Of a stretch of DNA of 64,000 nt, positions 21,311 to 32,224 are shown one piece after another; position 1 is the stretch's first letter, and every line of letters begins with the position of its first letter. The notes beneath the pieces are model-generated. The model saw nothing but the letters and a program-made list of their open reading frames with translations. It did not search any database and was not told the DNA's origin. The translations under genes and the position numbers were made by a program. Source of the DNA: Ariolimax columbianus (lineage: Eukaryota; Mollusca; Gastropoda; Stylommatophora; Arionidae); NCBI GenBank assembly GCA_036924085.1, contig JAVGWX010000004.1:75705590-75769589 (forward strand), read 5' to 3'.

Positions 21311-21699
21311 ATCTCTGCTCTCCTGTTGCCTCATTCTCTGTTTTCCTTGACTAAGGTTATGATGACACTGGTACTTCGTCCTTCTATCACCAGTATGGAC
21401 CAATTCTTCCCTCTTTGCGTTCACCTCAACTGGTTATCATATTATCATGTTATCCTCGACGTCTGTCATGCAAATATGCCGTATGCGAGGAAGCCAACAA
21501 TCTTCTGTGTTGCGTCCCGATCTTTTACAATACAGACCTAGGTTTTAGGTCAATACATATCGTTATCGCATAGGTGGGCGTGTACAGGCATATCGTCACC
21601 AAAATGTTGTTCTACCTCTCCATCTGTTGTCAGGCATGCTTACTGCATGTCCAGTTCATCGATGTTTGCAGGATATCGCTGCTTCCACAACATCCTGAA

Positions 21700-22150
21700 A
21701 CAATTTCTTAGTTTCGGATATTATCGAAATAATTTTTAGTACGCGCCGTTGAATTGCTCTCTGAGTAACTCGAGGCTTTTCAGAATCTGCTTTGCGCAAG
21801 TTCCACAAGTTGACATCTGTAAATCATTGCTGGGATGACAATGGACTTGAAAGTGTTTACTTTTGTTGTGGTGTCTTTCATCTCTTGGAGTATTGGCCTA
21901 ATGAAGTTCAAGGAGTACTAAGCTGCTTTGTGTCGTCCAGAGATGTCCTGATCGATTTTGTGGTTGGCATTTATCTCTTGGCCCAGGTAGATATAAGAGT
22001 GTACATCATCGATGTGTTCCTCTCCATGCTTTGTGCAGTAAGGGTTTCTGAGGCATTGTGTTTTACTTGTATTTATCATCAGACCAGTATCTCTGATAAC
22101 CCCATTTAGGTCTTTCAATGACAGTTGGGTTTCATCAATGATGATCATGG
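21700..22150 (-). pseudogene. LINE RT thumb/C-terminal fragment
   Basis: The minus strand reads GVIRDTGLMINTSKTQCL, HSYIYLGQEINANHKI and, further left, TDVNLWNLRKADSEK and RVTQRAIQRRVLKI. This is the RTE/Craniata arrangement after the RT palm. It lies head-to-head with the plus-strand RT starting at 22.18 kb. Confidence 0.75.
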
Positions 22151-22179
22151 CTGACCATGAATATGCACATTTTCTGTCC

Positions 22180-23225
22180 CTGAATGGACACAAAGCCGTT
22201 CGACAGAGTATGGCATGCGGCACTATGGACGACAATGAAACATTACAAGATCAATAGTAATATTGTGAAGGTAATTGAGAACCTTTATGAGAAGGTGTCA
22301 AGTGCAGTTTCTGTAGACGGAATACTAGGCGAATGGTTCTGCACGTCTGTTGGGGTGAGACAGGGTTGTATACTCTCTCCAACACTCTTCAATATATTCT
22401 AGAAAACAATAATGGAGGCGGCCTTGGAGGGACATGTTGGTACGGTCAGAATAGGTGACAAGACGATTACAATCCTACGATTTGCAGATGATATAGATGG
22501 TATGGCAGGCACAGAAACGGACCTCCATGACCTGATTAATAGATTGGACAGAGCGGCGCAGAGCTATGGCATGGAGATAAATGCACAGAAAATAAAGCTG
22601 ATGACTAATAAAACGGAAGAATTTACATCTATGATAAAAGCAAATGGTCAGAAACTCGAAGTTTTACACTGGTTCAAGAATATGGGATCACTGATCAGTA
22701 ACGAGGGCTCGCAGCCTGAGATAACTGCCAGAACACACAGACAACAGCGGCGCTTACACGTTTTAAACCCAAATGGCAGGTAAGCATCTCGCCCACAACA
22801 TAAAAGACTAACGCGCTCATTGGTGCTCCCCATATTTGTGTATGCCTGTGAGACTTGGACCATTACTGCAGATATCCAGTGCAGAATAAATGAGGTGCTT
22901 TAGAAGACTCTTAAATGTTACATATAAGGATCGTGTCACGAACGTAGAAATACGAGGATGAGTGGATAAAGCAATTGGGCCATTTGATTTGTTCTCAGCT
23001 ATCAAAAAGCGAAATAGGATGGGTATGGGCATGTCATGAGGTCCAGTGGAATTACAAATTCGATACTGCATAGTTCCGTAGTAGGACAGAGAGGGTAGAT
23101 ACGTCCTATGAAGAGATGGGCAGACAACATCACTGAGTGGTCGAACCTTCGTCCCTGTGAGGCACGACTGCCGGCAGCGGACAGAGATAAATGGCGTGGG
23201 ATTGTGAGACTGTCTTAAAGTGTGC
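22180..23225 (+). pseudogene. Craniata-type LINE RT, palm to C-terminus
   Basis: From KPFDRVWHAALWTTMKHYKI through VIENLYEKVSSAV, CTSVGVRQGCILSPTLFNIF, a stop, HVGTVRIGDKTITILRFADD (catalytic box intact) and LDRAAQSYGMEINAQK. The frame ends at 22,783; decayed C-terminal motifs continue (ACETWTIT, KKRNRMGMGMS-like) to about 23,225. An in-frame TAG at 22,399 separates the two ORF halves. Confidence 0.8.
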
Positions 23226-23484
23226 ACTAACGACCTGATGGGTTACGGGATGAAGTGGACTGAATGGATATGCTTTTACACACTTGATTCACTCAGGAGC
23301 ACAGTTCAGATGCAATCTCCACATTGAAAGTCCGATGCAATGGATTTCGAAAGTCATGTGCCTCATCCCCTGAGTGCAATATGGGAGGTTTGTCCTCTGT
23401 ACATATCTTGTATAGTACCTTCCCACTTATAACATTGCTTACCTCTAACACTTTTGGAAACAGATTTAGCTATCCCTGTTCTCT

Positions 23485-24115
23485 TAACGTCTTTATACTG
23501 GTTTAGAAAACTCTGCAGAGTCTGTATACAACCAGTTTCATTTGCATTCCCTTTCTCTAAAAGCTGTGCGCATCCAATCTATTCTTAAATGTATTAATTG
23601 GCCATGCCTCCACTACTTCTTGTGGCAATACATTATAAGCATTCACTACTCTCTGACCAAAAATATATTTCTTATTTCTAATCTGGACCTTTCTTTAGTT
23701 AATGTGAAGCTGTGCCCTCTTGTTCTTGTTGTTGGTTGTATTTTGAAGAAAAAAACTTGTTATAGTCTAATTTATCCTTTCCTGTGATTATCTTATAAAC
23801 CTCTATTAAGTCATCTCAAACTCTTCTCTTTTCTAGACACTGTAGACCGGGTTTTCTCTTGTTTAATAAATGTAATTCTGGAATCCCACTATCAGTTTTG
23901 CTGCTCTTCTTTTTTTGTATCCTTTCCAGCATGTTTATATCTTCTCTACAATAAGGACTCCATACCATACAGCACTCCAATCTTTGTCCAACTAATGCTT
24001 TGTACAGTTTGACAATCACTTCCTTGCTCCTATGTTTAATATTTCTTTGTAACATACCTAACATCGCATTTGCCTTCTTCACTGCTACCTCACTGCTCAT
24101 TCTTCCTGATTTGCA
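23485..24115 (-). mobile_element. CR1-like LINE 3' fragment, older copy
   Basis: It aligns by eye with the 55.7-kb CR1-like element: [46 protein letters not shown], then the 3' end with ctttatactggtttagaaaa. Divergence and frame breaks are greater than in the 13-kb and 55.7-kb copies, so it is older. Confidence 0.8.
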
Positions 24116-24232
24116 TTTCGTATCTCCTATTTCCGTTATTATATTTCCAAGATGGGAGAGATTCTTGACCTGTTTCGGTGTTTGACTGGACAGTGTTATC
24201 TGTGGAGTAGATTCCATGTCAATCAATAAGAA
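24116..24232 (-). pseudogene. Short LINE RT thumb piece
   Basis: The minus strand reads STPQITLSSQTPKQVKNLSH and LGNIITEIGD, an RT thumb box of a different LINE clade from the adjoining CR1. It is interrupted on the right by family S copy S2. Confidence 0.5.
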
Positions 24233-24590
24233 GGGATCAAGATGCAGAGCAGCGCATGAGCTGCAGTGGTCAGCGACCCAACATGACTGCTAGCGTCAGG
24301 GCCAGCGAACCAGAGCTGCCAAAACCCTTCTACACCTCCACGCGGTGATCCTGGATAACAGGCTGCAGCAGGGCAGACTGGCTAAAGAGAAGGGATTGAA
24401 GAGGGAATGCTAACCCGGTACTAAAAAATGCTTGCTGAAGTCAGATGTGTTGGACTAAAAGGTGCAAATATCGCAGTCAATCTGTAAACTACGACACAAC
24501 GCATTCCGTTCTCTGGACTACATTCTGCTACTTAAACCCTTTCAGGGCTTGGTAGCGGGAGATTAAGAACGAACGAAGCCACGCCAAGCC
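24233..24590 (+). mobile_element. Retroposon family S, copy S2 (full length)
   Basis: The 358-bp copy runs from gggatcaagatgcagagcag to ccacgccaagcc and is flanked by a 12-bp duplication with one mismatch (aatcaataagaa at 24221-24232; aattaataagaa at 24591-24602). Family landmarks are ctgctagcgtcagggccagc, gatcctggataacaggctgc, gtgcaaatatcgcagtcaa and gcttggtagcgggagattaa. No ORF and no clear tRNA-type B box was seen. Confidence 0.85.
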
Positions 24591-24602
24591 AATTAATAAG
24601 AA

Positions 24603-25099
24603 ATTTGATGCCTTCTTGTGGGGCATAGGTCTTCGACAGATACACGATACGTCTTCCTATCACGAGCCATCCGAGCCCGTTCTGTCCACGTCATGCCTGC
24701 CGTCCTGATCTTGGCATCCCTCTTCCATAAGTATCTCGGTCATCCACTATTCCACATGCCCTGTGGATTCCAGAATAGATACTGTCTTGTAGGGAAGAAT
24801 ACAAAAGCTTTAAACGCAGCAGTATGAAGTATGACAAACTCACATGGGATTAATATCGAAAGAAACATGGCTACCAGAGGGAATTTTTATTATATTCTCT
24901 CTCTCTTTATCTCACTATTTCGCCTTATTGTCCCCGTCTCTCTTTCTCTACTTTAATCATCTTGTATCTCTGTACTCTCAACATTCAGTCCAGTCTACCA
25001 ACTAAAGCCTGCAAAACATGTGGACGAATAAAGCTCACGAACAACAACACGACCTGACAAACTATAAACCGTAACGACTATCCACCCAACAAACATCTA
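24603..25099. other. Unassigned
   Basis: Contains a pyrimidine-rich patch (about 24,895-24,950, ctctctctttatctc). No gene recognised. A 69-codon plus-strand frame has no recognisable feature. Confidence 0.4.
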
Positions 25100-25129
25100 T
25101 TGATTATATTGGAAATGACGTCAATGGAA

Positions 25130-25462
25130 ATTCTGGAATTCAATGGAATTTTGGGTAAACTTTGTCAACTCGCTGTTTATACATTCGTGGGTTTACTGAC
25201 TTTAAGCTGTTGTGAGGGGGAGGTGACTCGTTCCCTCTTAGTCAATGATGTTAGTAATGACGAACTGGAGACTTCTTTGTTCGAGGCAGCAGCTTTTAGG
25301 AAAACCAGCTCGTTTACTCCCTGTCATGCCTTTCCTAATGACCCATTTGTAATTGGTTTGGTTAGAACGTGTCGCTACCACGAAACAACTCAGTATCTTT
25401 GTATGAGAAGCTGCCCTAACAGCATTGTATGGGTTCTATATACATGCTATGTGGACATATAG
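25130..25462 (+). CDS. Hypothetical small secreted protein or first exon (tentative)
   Basis: This frame may start at the ATG at 25130 (MEILEFNGILGKL) or at 25100. I prefer 25130 because it gives a compact signal-peptide-like N-terminus: a short polar part, then KLCQLAVYTFVGLLTLSCCEG with a hydrophobic core and small residues before a likely cleavage near CCEG|EV. The rest has four more Cys in TPCHAF, RTCRY, YLCMRSCPN, a layout often seen in secreted proteins. I recognise no family. It may be a chance ORF (120 codons in AT-rich DNA) or a first exon whose real end is before the stop. It does not overlap any repeat I can see. Confidence 0.3.
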   Translation: MLEFNGILGKLCQLAVYTFVGLLTLSCCEGEVTRSLLVNDVSNDELETSLFEAAAFRKTSSFTPCHAFPNDPFVIGLVRTCRYHETTQYLCMRSCPNSIVWVLYTCYVDI

Positions 25463-27725
25463 TGTATCTCATTGATATTTGTGATGTCGTTTTGTGTCCA
25501 AGCACCCTATTCCAGGGGAACTAACCACATTTGTATCTGCTACTTATCTAATTGATTCAACTGTAACAGTTCAAATGTCTAATTCATAGTTTTCTTGTAA
25601 GTTTATGATGCTGGATATAAATCAAAGAATTTCAAAGCGAAGTCTGTAGTAAATGTGATATGTTTGATATATCCTAACATAATCTACATACATTGTGTGA
25701 AAGATGGAAATATGAATATCGTTTTCGATATTCCAATTAGAATATTTTTATTTGCGCTAAAAGGTAAAAAACAAAGTGTGCCAAGAAATTATTTTTTTTT
25801 AAATTTTTTTTACAACCACATAAATTACCCCTAAAAAATAGAAATACAAGTGTTATCTTTTCCTGAATTGAACCACAAATTTGCAGGAGAGGTTCTACCT
25901 TGGGAGGCTCAACTCTTATCTAGGAATGTGCCTAGAATGAGTGAGCTTTGGCCGTATAGCAGATCCGCATGAACATACACATTGCGAATGCGTACAGAAA
26001 ACGTAGGGTTTTAATTTTCCACCCGACCAAATTTCTCCTGCTCATCCTCAGTACAAGACATGTTAAGAAACCAGTTCTAACCTCACGCAAGTGTGCAAAC
26101 TCACAAATATTTAGAAATAATGTTTTCTAAATTAATTTAATAACATCCATAAAATACAACTAAATCTTACAGCTTACATCAAGGTATAGGTTGGATGATA
26201 TCATTATATAAATTGATATTATAATTAATAAAACACAATTGCTGTGAAGTAATATTTGGGGGGGGGGGGGGGGGGGGGGGGGGTTGAGAGAAAAAAATGT
26301 GTCTAATACAAGTAGGGGTTAGGAGCTGACCACTCTGGCATTCCAATTTGAGCAGTTGGGAGGTAGTGGCAGACAAAGGCCAGCAGGTCTTGCTGCGGCA
26401 TTTTGAGTGACAGGAATTCTGAGTCCAATGCCAACTAAATGGAAGTAGATCCAAACTAGATGATGGCTAAGTCAGACAACCCACAGAAGACCATTGAACA
26501 GCTCTGATACTGCTTGAGACTATATAATACTAGGCAAAGTTTAACTATGGGAGGCTGGCCATGGAGAGAGAGAGAGAGACTGAGAATTTAGCTAGGGGTC
26601 TGTTTAATTCGCCAACTTTATAGGGGAGTGATTGTTGGCCTGCTGCTAGTTTAACAGGCTGTTTTACGAATGTTAGAGAGATGGAATGAATTTCAGGGTG
26701 ACTGAACCACCATACGCCTTTGAGTCTTGGCCAGTCGCTCTATACTATAAGGTGTGTGTTGGGCGCCCTGTGACTAGGAGAGATCTGGATGTGTGTGTGG
26801 TGTGTGAAGGACACAGAGGGAACAATGTATGTTCCAGAGTGTGTATATACGCAGATTGATTGAGTGTGTGATCACATGTGAGTATCAGTTGAATAGATTG
26901 AATGTTTAATGTCAAGATCACCCACCTGAGGGGATCTGAGTGTGAGTGAATGCACAGAATATGATCGTGAAAACAAATTTTTGAGAGTATTTTGAGGGTG
27001 CAGATAAGGGGAGGGGAGTGTGCGGCTAGAACTGCGTTGTGATAGTTCAGGGCAATATTCAATAGCTTATGCTTACAACCTCTGCAAAGTTATTAATAAT
27101 ACAGATAAATTATGAGATTTGATTATTTAGTTGAGATTTATTTCTTGTGTTGTTTGTAATCTCATTGCACTTACTTTAATAGTTGTTGTAGTATTAATAT
27201 GATGTCATAAATCTGCCACCTGCTGTGTGCTGTTATTTGCTGTATATGGTCATGAATGATGTGGATGCATGTGGTAACATACAGATAGAAAAACCCCAGT
27301 GAAAATCTTGACTCTGCCACAAACGTAGGATAATTTAAGTTGTGGAACTGACCTAAAACACTACATCTGATTCTAAAATTAGATTTGCTGTGAACGAGAA
27401 CTGATAACATTAGATTTTCTTTGTTGCTCCACTACCATCATGTGGTATATTGATCTCCTGTGGTTTTTTGTGCAGCTTATAGTGTCTACAGAGTGAGTCA
27501 ACAAGCCTCATGTCCACACCTCCTTATTCGTCGCCAATGACATGTTTAGCAGGAAATAGTGTAGCTATTCTTTGCTCCTAGTTCCCCATTCCGGTCCTGG
27601 AAACACGAGATGGGAACATTGTATTATACAGATGGATAACTAGGGGTAAATGGCATCACTGCAACCATTTTGGAAACAGGGTAAGCATGAAACCTGAAGT
27701 CCAACAATGGTATTAAATGACATGT
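25463..27725. other. Gene-less AT-rich DNA with a poly-G tract
   Basis: I see no genes. A homopolymer of G occupies about 26,258-26,283, and short (GA)n is at about 26,563-26,580. The remaining minus-strand frames have no recognisable content. Confidence 0.5.
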
Positions 27726-27728
27726 GGC

Positions 27729-27842
27729 CATCACCAGTGCCAACACTAGACAAGCTCTATGGCAGTGGCGACAGCCTCAGGATGACAGCTGCTTTCTTCG
27801 AACAAATTCAAGTTGACGTCTGACAGTGTACGAAGAAGAAGT
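27729..27842 (+). mobile_element. LINE A 3'-terminal fragment
   Basis: About 110 bp match the 3' end of LINE A: gccaacactagacaagctct, gacagcctcaggatgac, aagttgacgtctgacag and a final acgaagaagaag. It is strongly 5'-truncated, which is typical of LINE insertion. Confidence 0.85.
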
Positions 27843-28589
27843 ATTAAAGGACATACCATCTTCAATGTTGAATATACGACTGTTCAGTAAGTTGATATTC
27901 TTGAATAGAAGAAAGTTCATTTTCGATGTGCAAGAAAGGATTTGTTCATGAGTAGGGTTTTCACACAACACTATTACTACATGGAGTATTGTACCTCTTG
28001 TGTGTCAGAACATTGTTTCTTTAATAAGTAAAAATATTTGCAATTTAAAGATATAGATGTGGTTCGCAAGCCCTCGCATGACACTAAAGATCACAACAAG
28101 ACAATTCATAGACCCCCTCAAAAGGACACTTCGTGGACCCAAACAGGACATTTCACAGATCATATAAGTGAGAACCACTGTCACAAACATCAGAAAGACA
28201 ACAAACATCACAGCAAAGATAAAAAACACCATAACAAAGGCAACAAAAATTGTGAAATCTATGTTAAAGATATATTTTTTAATATCTGGAATAACCACAC
28301 CAAAGACAAAAACTGACTTTTTGATATATGCATCTCATTAATAAACATTTCTTGTAAAAGGATATAGCAGAGCCAATGCAGACATATTTCAAGCAACTTC
28401 TTTAAAATCATGAAATTCATGACAAACATACAGACAAATTGGTTTGTCTGAATAATACAGGTGGATGTGGTGATCAAGGAAAAATAGAGGATATAATGTT
28501 AATGCCAGGATTAACAGACAGGTTCGCTTTCAACTTTCTTTGCTTGAACTGGTGCTCAGCAGCCTTCTTTTGGGGATACATGATAAGAC

Positions 28590-28920
28590 TAACGCTAATA
28601 TAACAATCGACCCACTTTGTGGCCCAGGAACATGGCACTAAGAGTATCACATCCAGACTGTACACCTTCAACATTAATATAACAGTCGACCTACTTTATG
28701 ACTGAGAAACATGGCACATAACCAAGAGTCTCACATCCAGACAGTAGACCTTCAACATTAATATAACAGTCGACCTACTTTATGACTGAGAAACATGGCA
28801 CATAACCAAGAGTCTCACATCCAGACAGTAGACCTTCAACATTAATATAACAGTCGACCTACTTTATGACTGAGAAACATGGCACATAACTAAGAGTCTC
28901 ACATCCAGACAGTAGACCAA
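28590..28920 (+). repeat. 84-bp tandem repeat, about 4 units
   Basis: The unit starts cttcaacattaatataacag and ends ccagacagtagac; starts at 28665, 28750 and 28834 show 84-85 bp periods, with a diverged first unit from 28,590. The units contain tactttatgactgagaaaca, related to the tactgtatggctcagaaaca (LYGSETW-type RT motif) at 29,427, so the array probably arose from LINE coding DNA. Confidence 0.85.
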
Positions 28921-28929
28921 CACTAACGT

Positions 28930-29400
28930 AAAATCAGTTCTACTGCATGGCATCTGCAATCCATTCTTGGAAATACTTAGAGGGACAGAGTGACAAATGC
29001 TGAGGTGTACTCTCACACCTGTCTATAATGTATGTACCCTATCCTTAGGCAGCAAATACAATGATGGCTCTGTTATGCTTGTTGCATGGAAGATGGTCGC
29101 ATTCCCAAAGATCTTATATAGACAGATGGCAAGAGATCAGTCAGGCAACCACAGTTGAGTTTCAAAGATGTGTGTAAGTGTGACATGAGGCACTGGACAT
29201 GGGTCTGACATCATGGGAAGACGAAGCTGCAGACTGATTCAAGTAGAGATGTACCTCCTGAAGAGCCACCTAGTGCTGGGTGAAATGAAGCTCTTGAAAC
29301 ACAGGGGTGAAACGATAACACCTCTAGGTGAAAGAAAAGAAAACAATTCAGTGGAGAGTTACCACTCCAAGGTCGTATCATCATTTAGTCAGTGATGACT
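28930..29400 (+). pseudogene. LINE RT C-terminal fragment
   Basis: Decayed plus-strand reading gives DRVTNAEVYS, CCMEDGRIPKDLI, KRSVRQPQLSFKDVCKCDM, matching the C-terminal region of Craniata-type LINEs. It follows the 84-bp array directly. Confidence 0.65.
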
Positions 29401-29544
29401 GAAAGGGGCTGCTACTACTACTCTTACTGTATGGCTCAGAAACATGGCATGTCAGTAGAGTACCTCATCTAGACTGTACTGGAAGGTACCAGAAGGTATT
29501 TTGCCTTGGAGTACCATGTTGTATTCTTAGCACTTGGTCTTGTT

Positions 29545-29905
29545 AGACCGGCTAAGAATACAAGTCAGAAAATGACAGCATTGACAAACTTGGCAGAGAT
29601 GGACAGACAAACATCTTCAGACTCAGAACGGGACATTGCAGATTCAAGGCCCACCTCCACAGAATAGGTCTTAGAGACGCCACCACATGTGATTGAGGAG
29701 CACCCAAGCAAACACCAGAACATATTCTGCAGGACTGCCCTACTTATGCAGACCAAAGAGAGACAATCTGGCCCAGGAGAGTGACCAGGCTCATTTGTGA
29801 ACTTCACCAGACTAGAAGCACAGCAGCAATTGATCGAAGAAGGTCAAGAGCTTTACTCAGGTCATTTCTTCATCTGATTGGTGGACATTCACATGATGGC
29901 TAAAA
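29545..29905 (+). pseudogene. RNase H LINE family C, C-terminal fragment
   Basis: Reads KYKSENDSIDKLGRDG, FRLRTGHCRFKAHLHRIGLR, then C-D-stop-GAPKQTPEHILQDCPTYADQR. The Cys/His motif has one Cys codon lost to a stop (tga). The minus-strand ORF at the same place is a shadow. A longer family C copy is at 42.4-43.3 kb. Confidence 0.75.
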
Positions 29906-29949
29906 GTTGTAGGACTACATGATGTCAGTTTTCATGCTCAACTATTGTT

Positions 29950-30320
29950 AGGTACACAAACCACATGCCCAGACCATCTCAATTTTCTTAACAACTCTGT
30001 ATGTACGACATCATTGAAGGTGGTCCAGCGCCTTATTTCTGTGTTGTGAATTTGGCTCACCTAGAAAAACTGTCACTGTTCTTCGCTCCATTGCCATTTG
30101 AGCAACTTAAATCTTCTCTGCATTTACTTTTTGTCGATTCCATACCTCGCAGCCATATACCATAGCTGGGATAACCATGAAGTTGAAGGTGTGAGCTCTT
30201 GCCTTGTCATTTCTCAATTGCTGACATATAGATTTACGATTGAAGTTTAACCTTCCTGATGCTTCCTAAACAAGCTGCTTAACCCTTTTGTTCAGTTGTT
30301 TGTGTTATTCAATCTGCTTC
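29950..30320 (-). pseudogene. RTE/BovB-type LINE RT C-terminal fragment
   Basis: The minus strand reads LNFNRKSICQQLRNDKARAH, FNFMVIPAMVYGCEVW, then MERRTVTVFLGEPN and HLQ-stop-CRTYRVVKKIEMVW. This is the thumb to C-terminal part of an RTE-like RT. Confidence 0.65.
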
Positions 30321-30920
30321 CATCGCATGATGTGGATTCATATTACTATATTTATAGCAAGCCACCAATAATGGATATTTAGATAAGTTTTTGTGCACCA
30401 TTTCTGTCATTGTGCTGTATTTTACACTTAAATTACTCAAATTAAGTACATATTTTGACTTCTGTTATCTATAACAGACATGCAGTCATTGAAGTCAAAA
30501 TTGTTCCTTCATCATGTTTTAACCTCTCAAGCTGGTTCGCACTGTATTTTTATGTTATAACATCAATCAATGACAATATTAGAAATGGATTCATGCATCG
30601 GAATCCACCATTGTGTTCATGGAATGACACCAACATCAGTGACAAATCTGGCACACAATAGAAAACTAGAACCTCCCTAAGACATCTAATGACACAAGTG
30701 GATAGAAGACGATGATAATGATGCTATCCTGTGTGAAATCTCATGATTTACTATGTTCCAGTTTGTCATTTCACCTGATAATTTCCTAGCCGCAGCTCCC
30801 CTTGTAAGCAAAAATTGTTCAGTATGTAGCTTATTTAAGAGATTAGGGCTCAAAGAAAGAAGGCAAACACAGTTGAAAAAAATGACGTACTGAAATCAGA
30901 TGTGTCAGGCTGAAAGGAGC
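30321..30920. other. Unassigned
   Basis: No convincing gene or repeat. A 68-codon plus-strand frame (30455-30661) has no recognisable features. Confidence 0.45.
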
Positions 30921-30924
30921 AGAT

Positions 30925-31760
30925 ATCACAAATGTATTTTTCAGGAAGAACATCGAAGAAGATTATCTAGCACAAAGGGTCTCCAAAGCCAGCAGCACAT
31001 TTAGAAGACTATACACCAATGTTTGGTAATGAATTAGCATTGGTCTACAGACAAAGCTGACAATGTCCAGAGCTGTGGTGCTGTTGTATACACATGAAAC
31101 ATGGACTGTATACAGGTGCAACATAAAGAAGCTGAACCACTTCCACAGTCTGTCTCAAAAGGGTGATGAAGATCAAATGGCAGGACAGGACTACTGATAC
31201 CGCCATTCTTGACAGAGCTGATAGTTCTAGCACCAACCATATTATGATGGAGTCAAAGATCTGCTGGTCATGTAGTTTGCATGCCAGATGATCAACTGCC
31301 AAAAATACCCTTTTATGGTGAGATGCAGAAAGGAAAATACCCCTATGGTGACCAAAAGCAGCACTTCAAAGAAGCAATTAAGGCTTCACTAAAAGGGAAA
31401 TTGATGTGCAAGAATGAACTGCTTAGCGCAGCGATTCCCAAACATTTTCAGTCCACGACACCCTAGTGTACCAAAATTTGTCTACAGCACCCCAATTAAG
31501 AAAATAAGCCTCTACTTAACAGTTGCAGTGCTCAGTTGATGAAAATGTTGGAATGTTTCGCGGCACCGCTATAAACCAGCCATGACACCCTAGGGTGCAG
31601 CAGCACACAGTTTGGGAACCACTGGCTCAGCGCGTATTTCCCCACACAGTATAATGCCATAAAAGGGGCGGCTGAACAAAGAAGACATTCCCTACTCAAA
31701 TTGTCCAAGGTCAAAAGACCTGCATTGGGCCGCTCAGCCATCTTCAAGCCCATCGACTTA
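30925..31760 (+). pseudogene. Craniata-type LINE RT C-terminal region, interrupted by a MITE
   Basis: Reads RVSKASSTFRRLYTNVW, then (frame changes) TRNMDCIQVQHKEAEP-like and an in-frame CMPDDQLPKIPFYGEMQKGK, FKEAIKASLKGKL. At 31,429 a hAT MITE begins inside the reading frame, and LINE-like sequence resumes at 31,633. The ORF at 31281-31466 crosses into the MITE, so its last residues are not LINE. Confidence 0.75.
31429..31624. mobile_element. hAT-type MITE, 196 bp, 8-bp TSD
   Basis: Ends are inverted repeats: left cagcgattcccaaac and right gtttgggaaccactg (14 of 15 or so pair with the expected cagtggttcccaaac). Flanks are gcttagcg (31421-31428) and gctcagcg (31625-31632), an 8-bp duplication with one mismatch, as expected for hAT. 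Internal cacgacaccctagtg and gacaccctagggtgcagcag also form a subterminal inverted match. No transposase. Confidence 0.88.
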
Positions 31761-31789
31761 CCAAACATGTTCTAAATGATTCTGTTCTG

Positions 31790-32160
31790 TCAAGAATCTA
31801 CGTCATTGCACTTTGGGCATAGGTGCTCAGTCCCTCTCAGCAAATGGCGAAGAGTTTAGATACTCATGGTTACTGTATTGTACACACTCTGGCTCAGTCC
31901 TTGCAGGTGCCCCTCTCTGCTGGACCCAAGCATGATTTTAAAATTCTGTAATCTGGTCATCACTGGTTCACCGACTGCAGCGTTCTCATCCAAGAGGCGG
32001 TCGCTGATCAAATTCAAAATATCACCTCTATTCATTGTCCACTGCGGCTAAGATGTCAGCTCTTTCATTCCCACAAACCCTAGCATAGCTAAAACAGTAG
32101 ATCCACACAGTGGTTCAAGGCCTCTATGTCATTCCAAATGGATGAATGAATAGAGTAGTC
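31790..32160 (-). pseudogene. LINE family B 3' part
   Basis: The minus strand includes decayed versions of the family B post-RNase H block (about 31,985-32,030; compare RSDILKCIHDRLLDDD) and the RNase H C-terminal GNERADIL block at about 32,050-32,085. The left edge shares agaatctacgtcattgcact with the B copy at 19.95 kb. Confidence 0.6.
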
Positions 32161-32224
32161 TTCCTCACCCATGATAGACGAACAAAAAATAATCACAATG
32201 GAGATATTTGCTGGTGAAGGTCAA

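Noticed and set aside
28038..28316. Lys/His-rich plus-strand ORF (92 codons)
   Set aside because: Repetitive basic composition in AT-rich DNA, with no homology or splice signals; probably chance.
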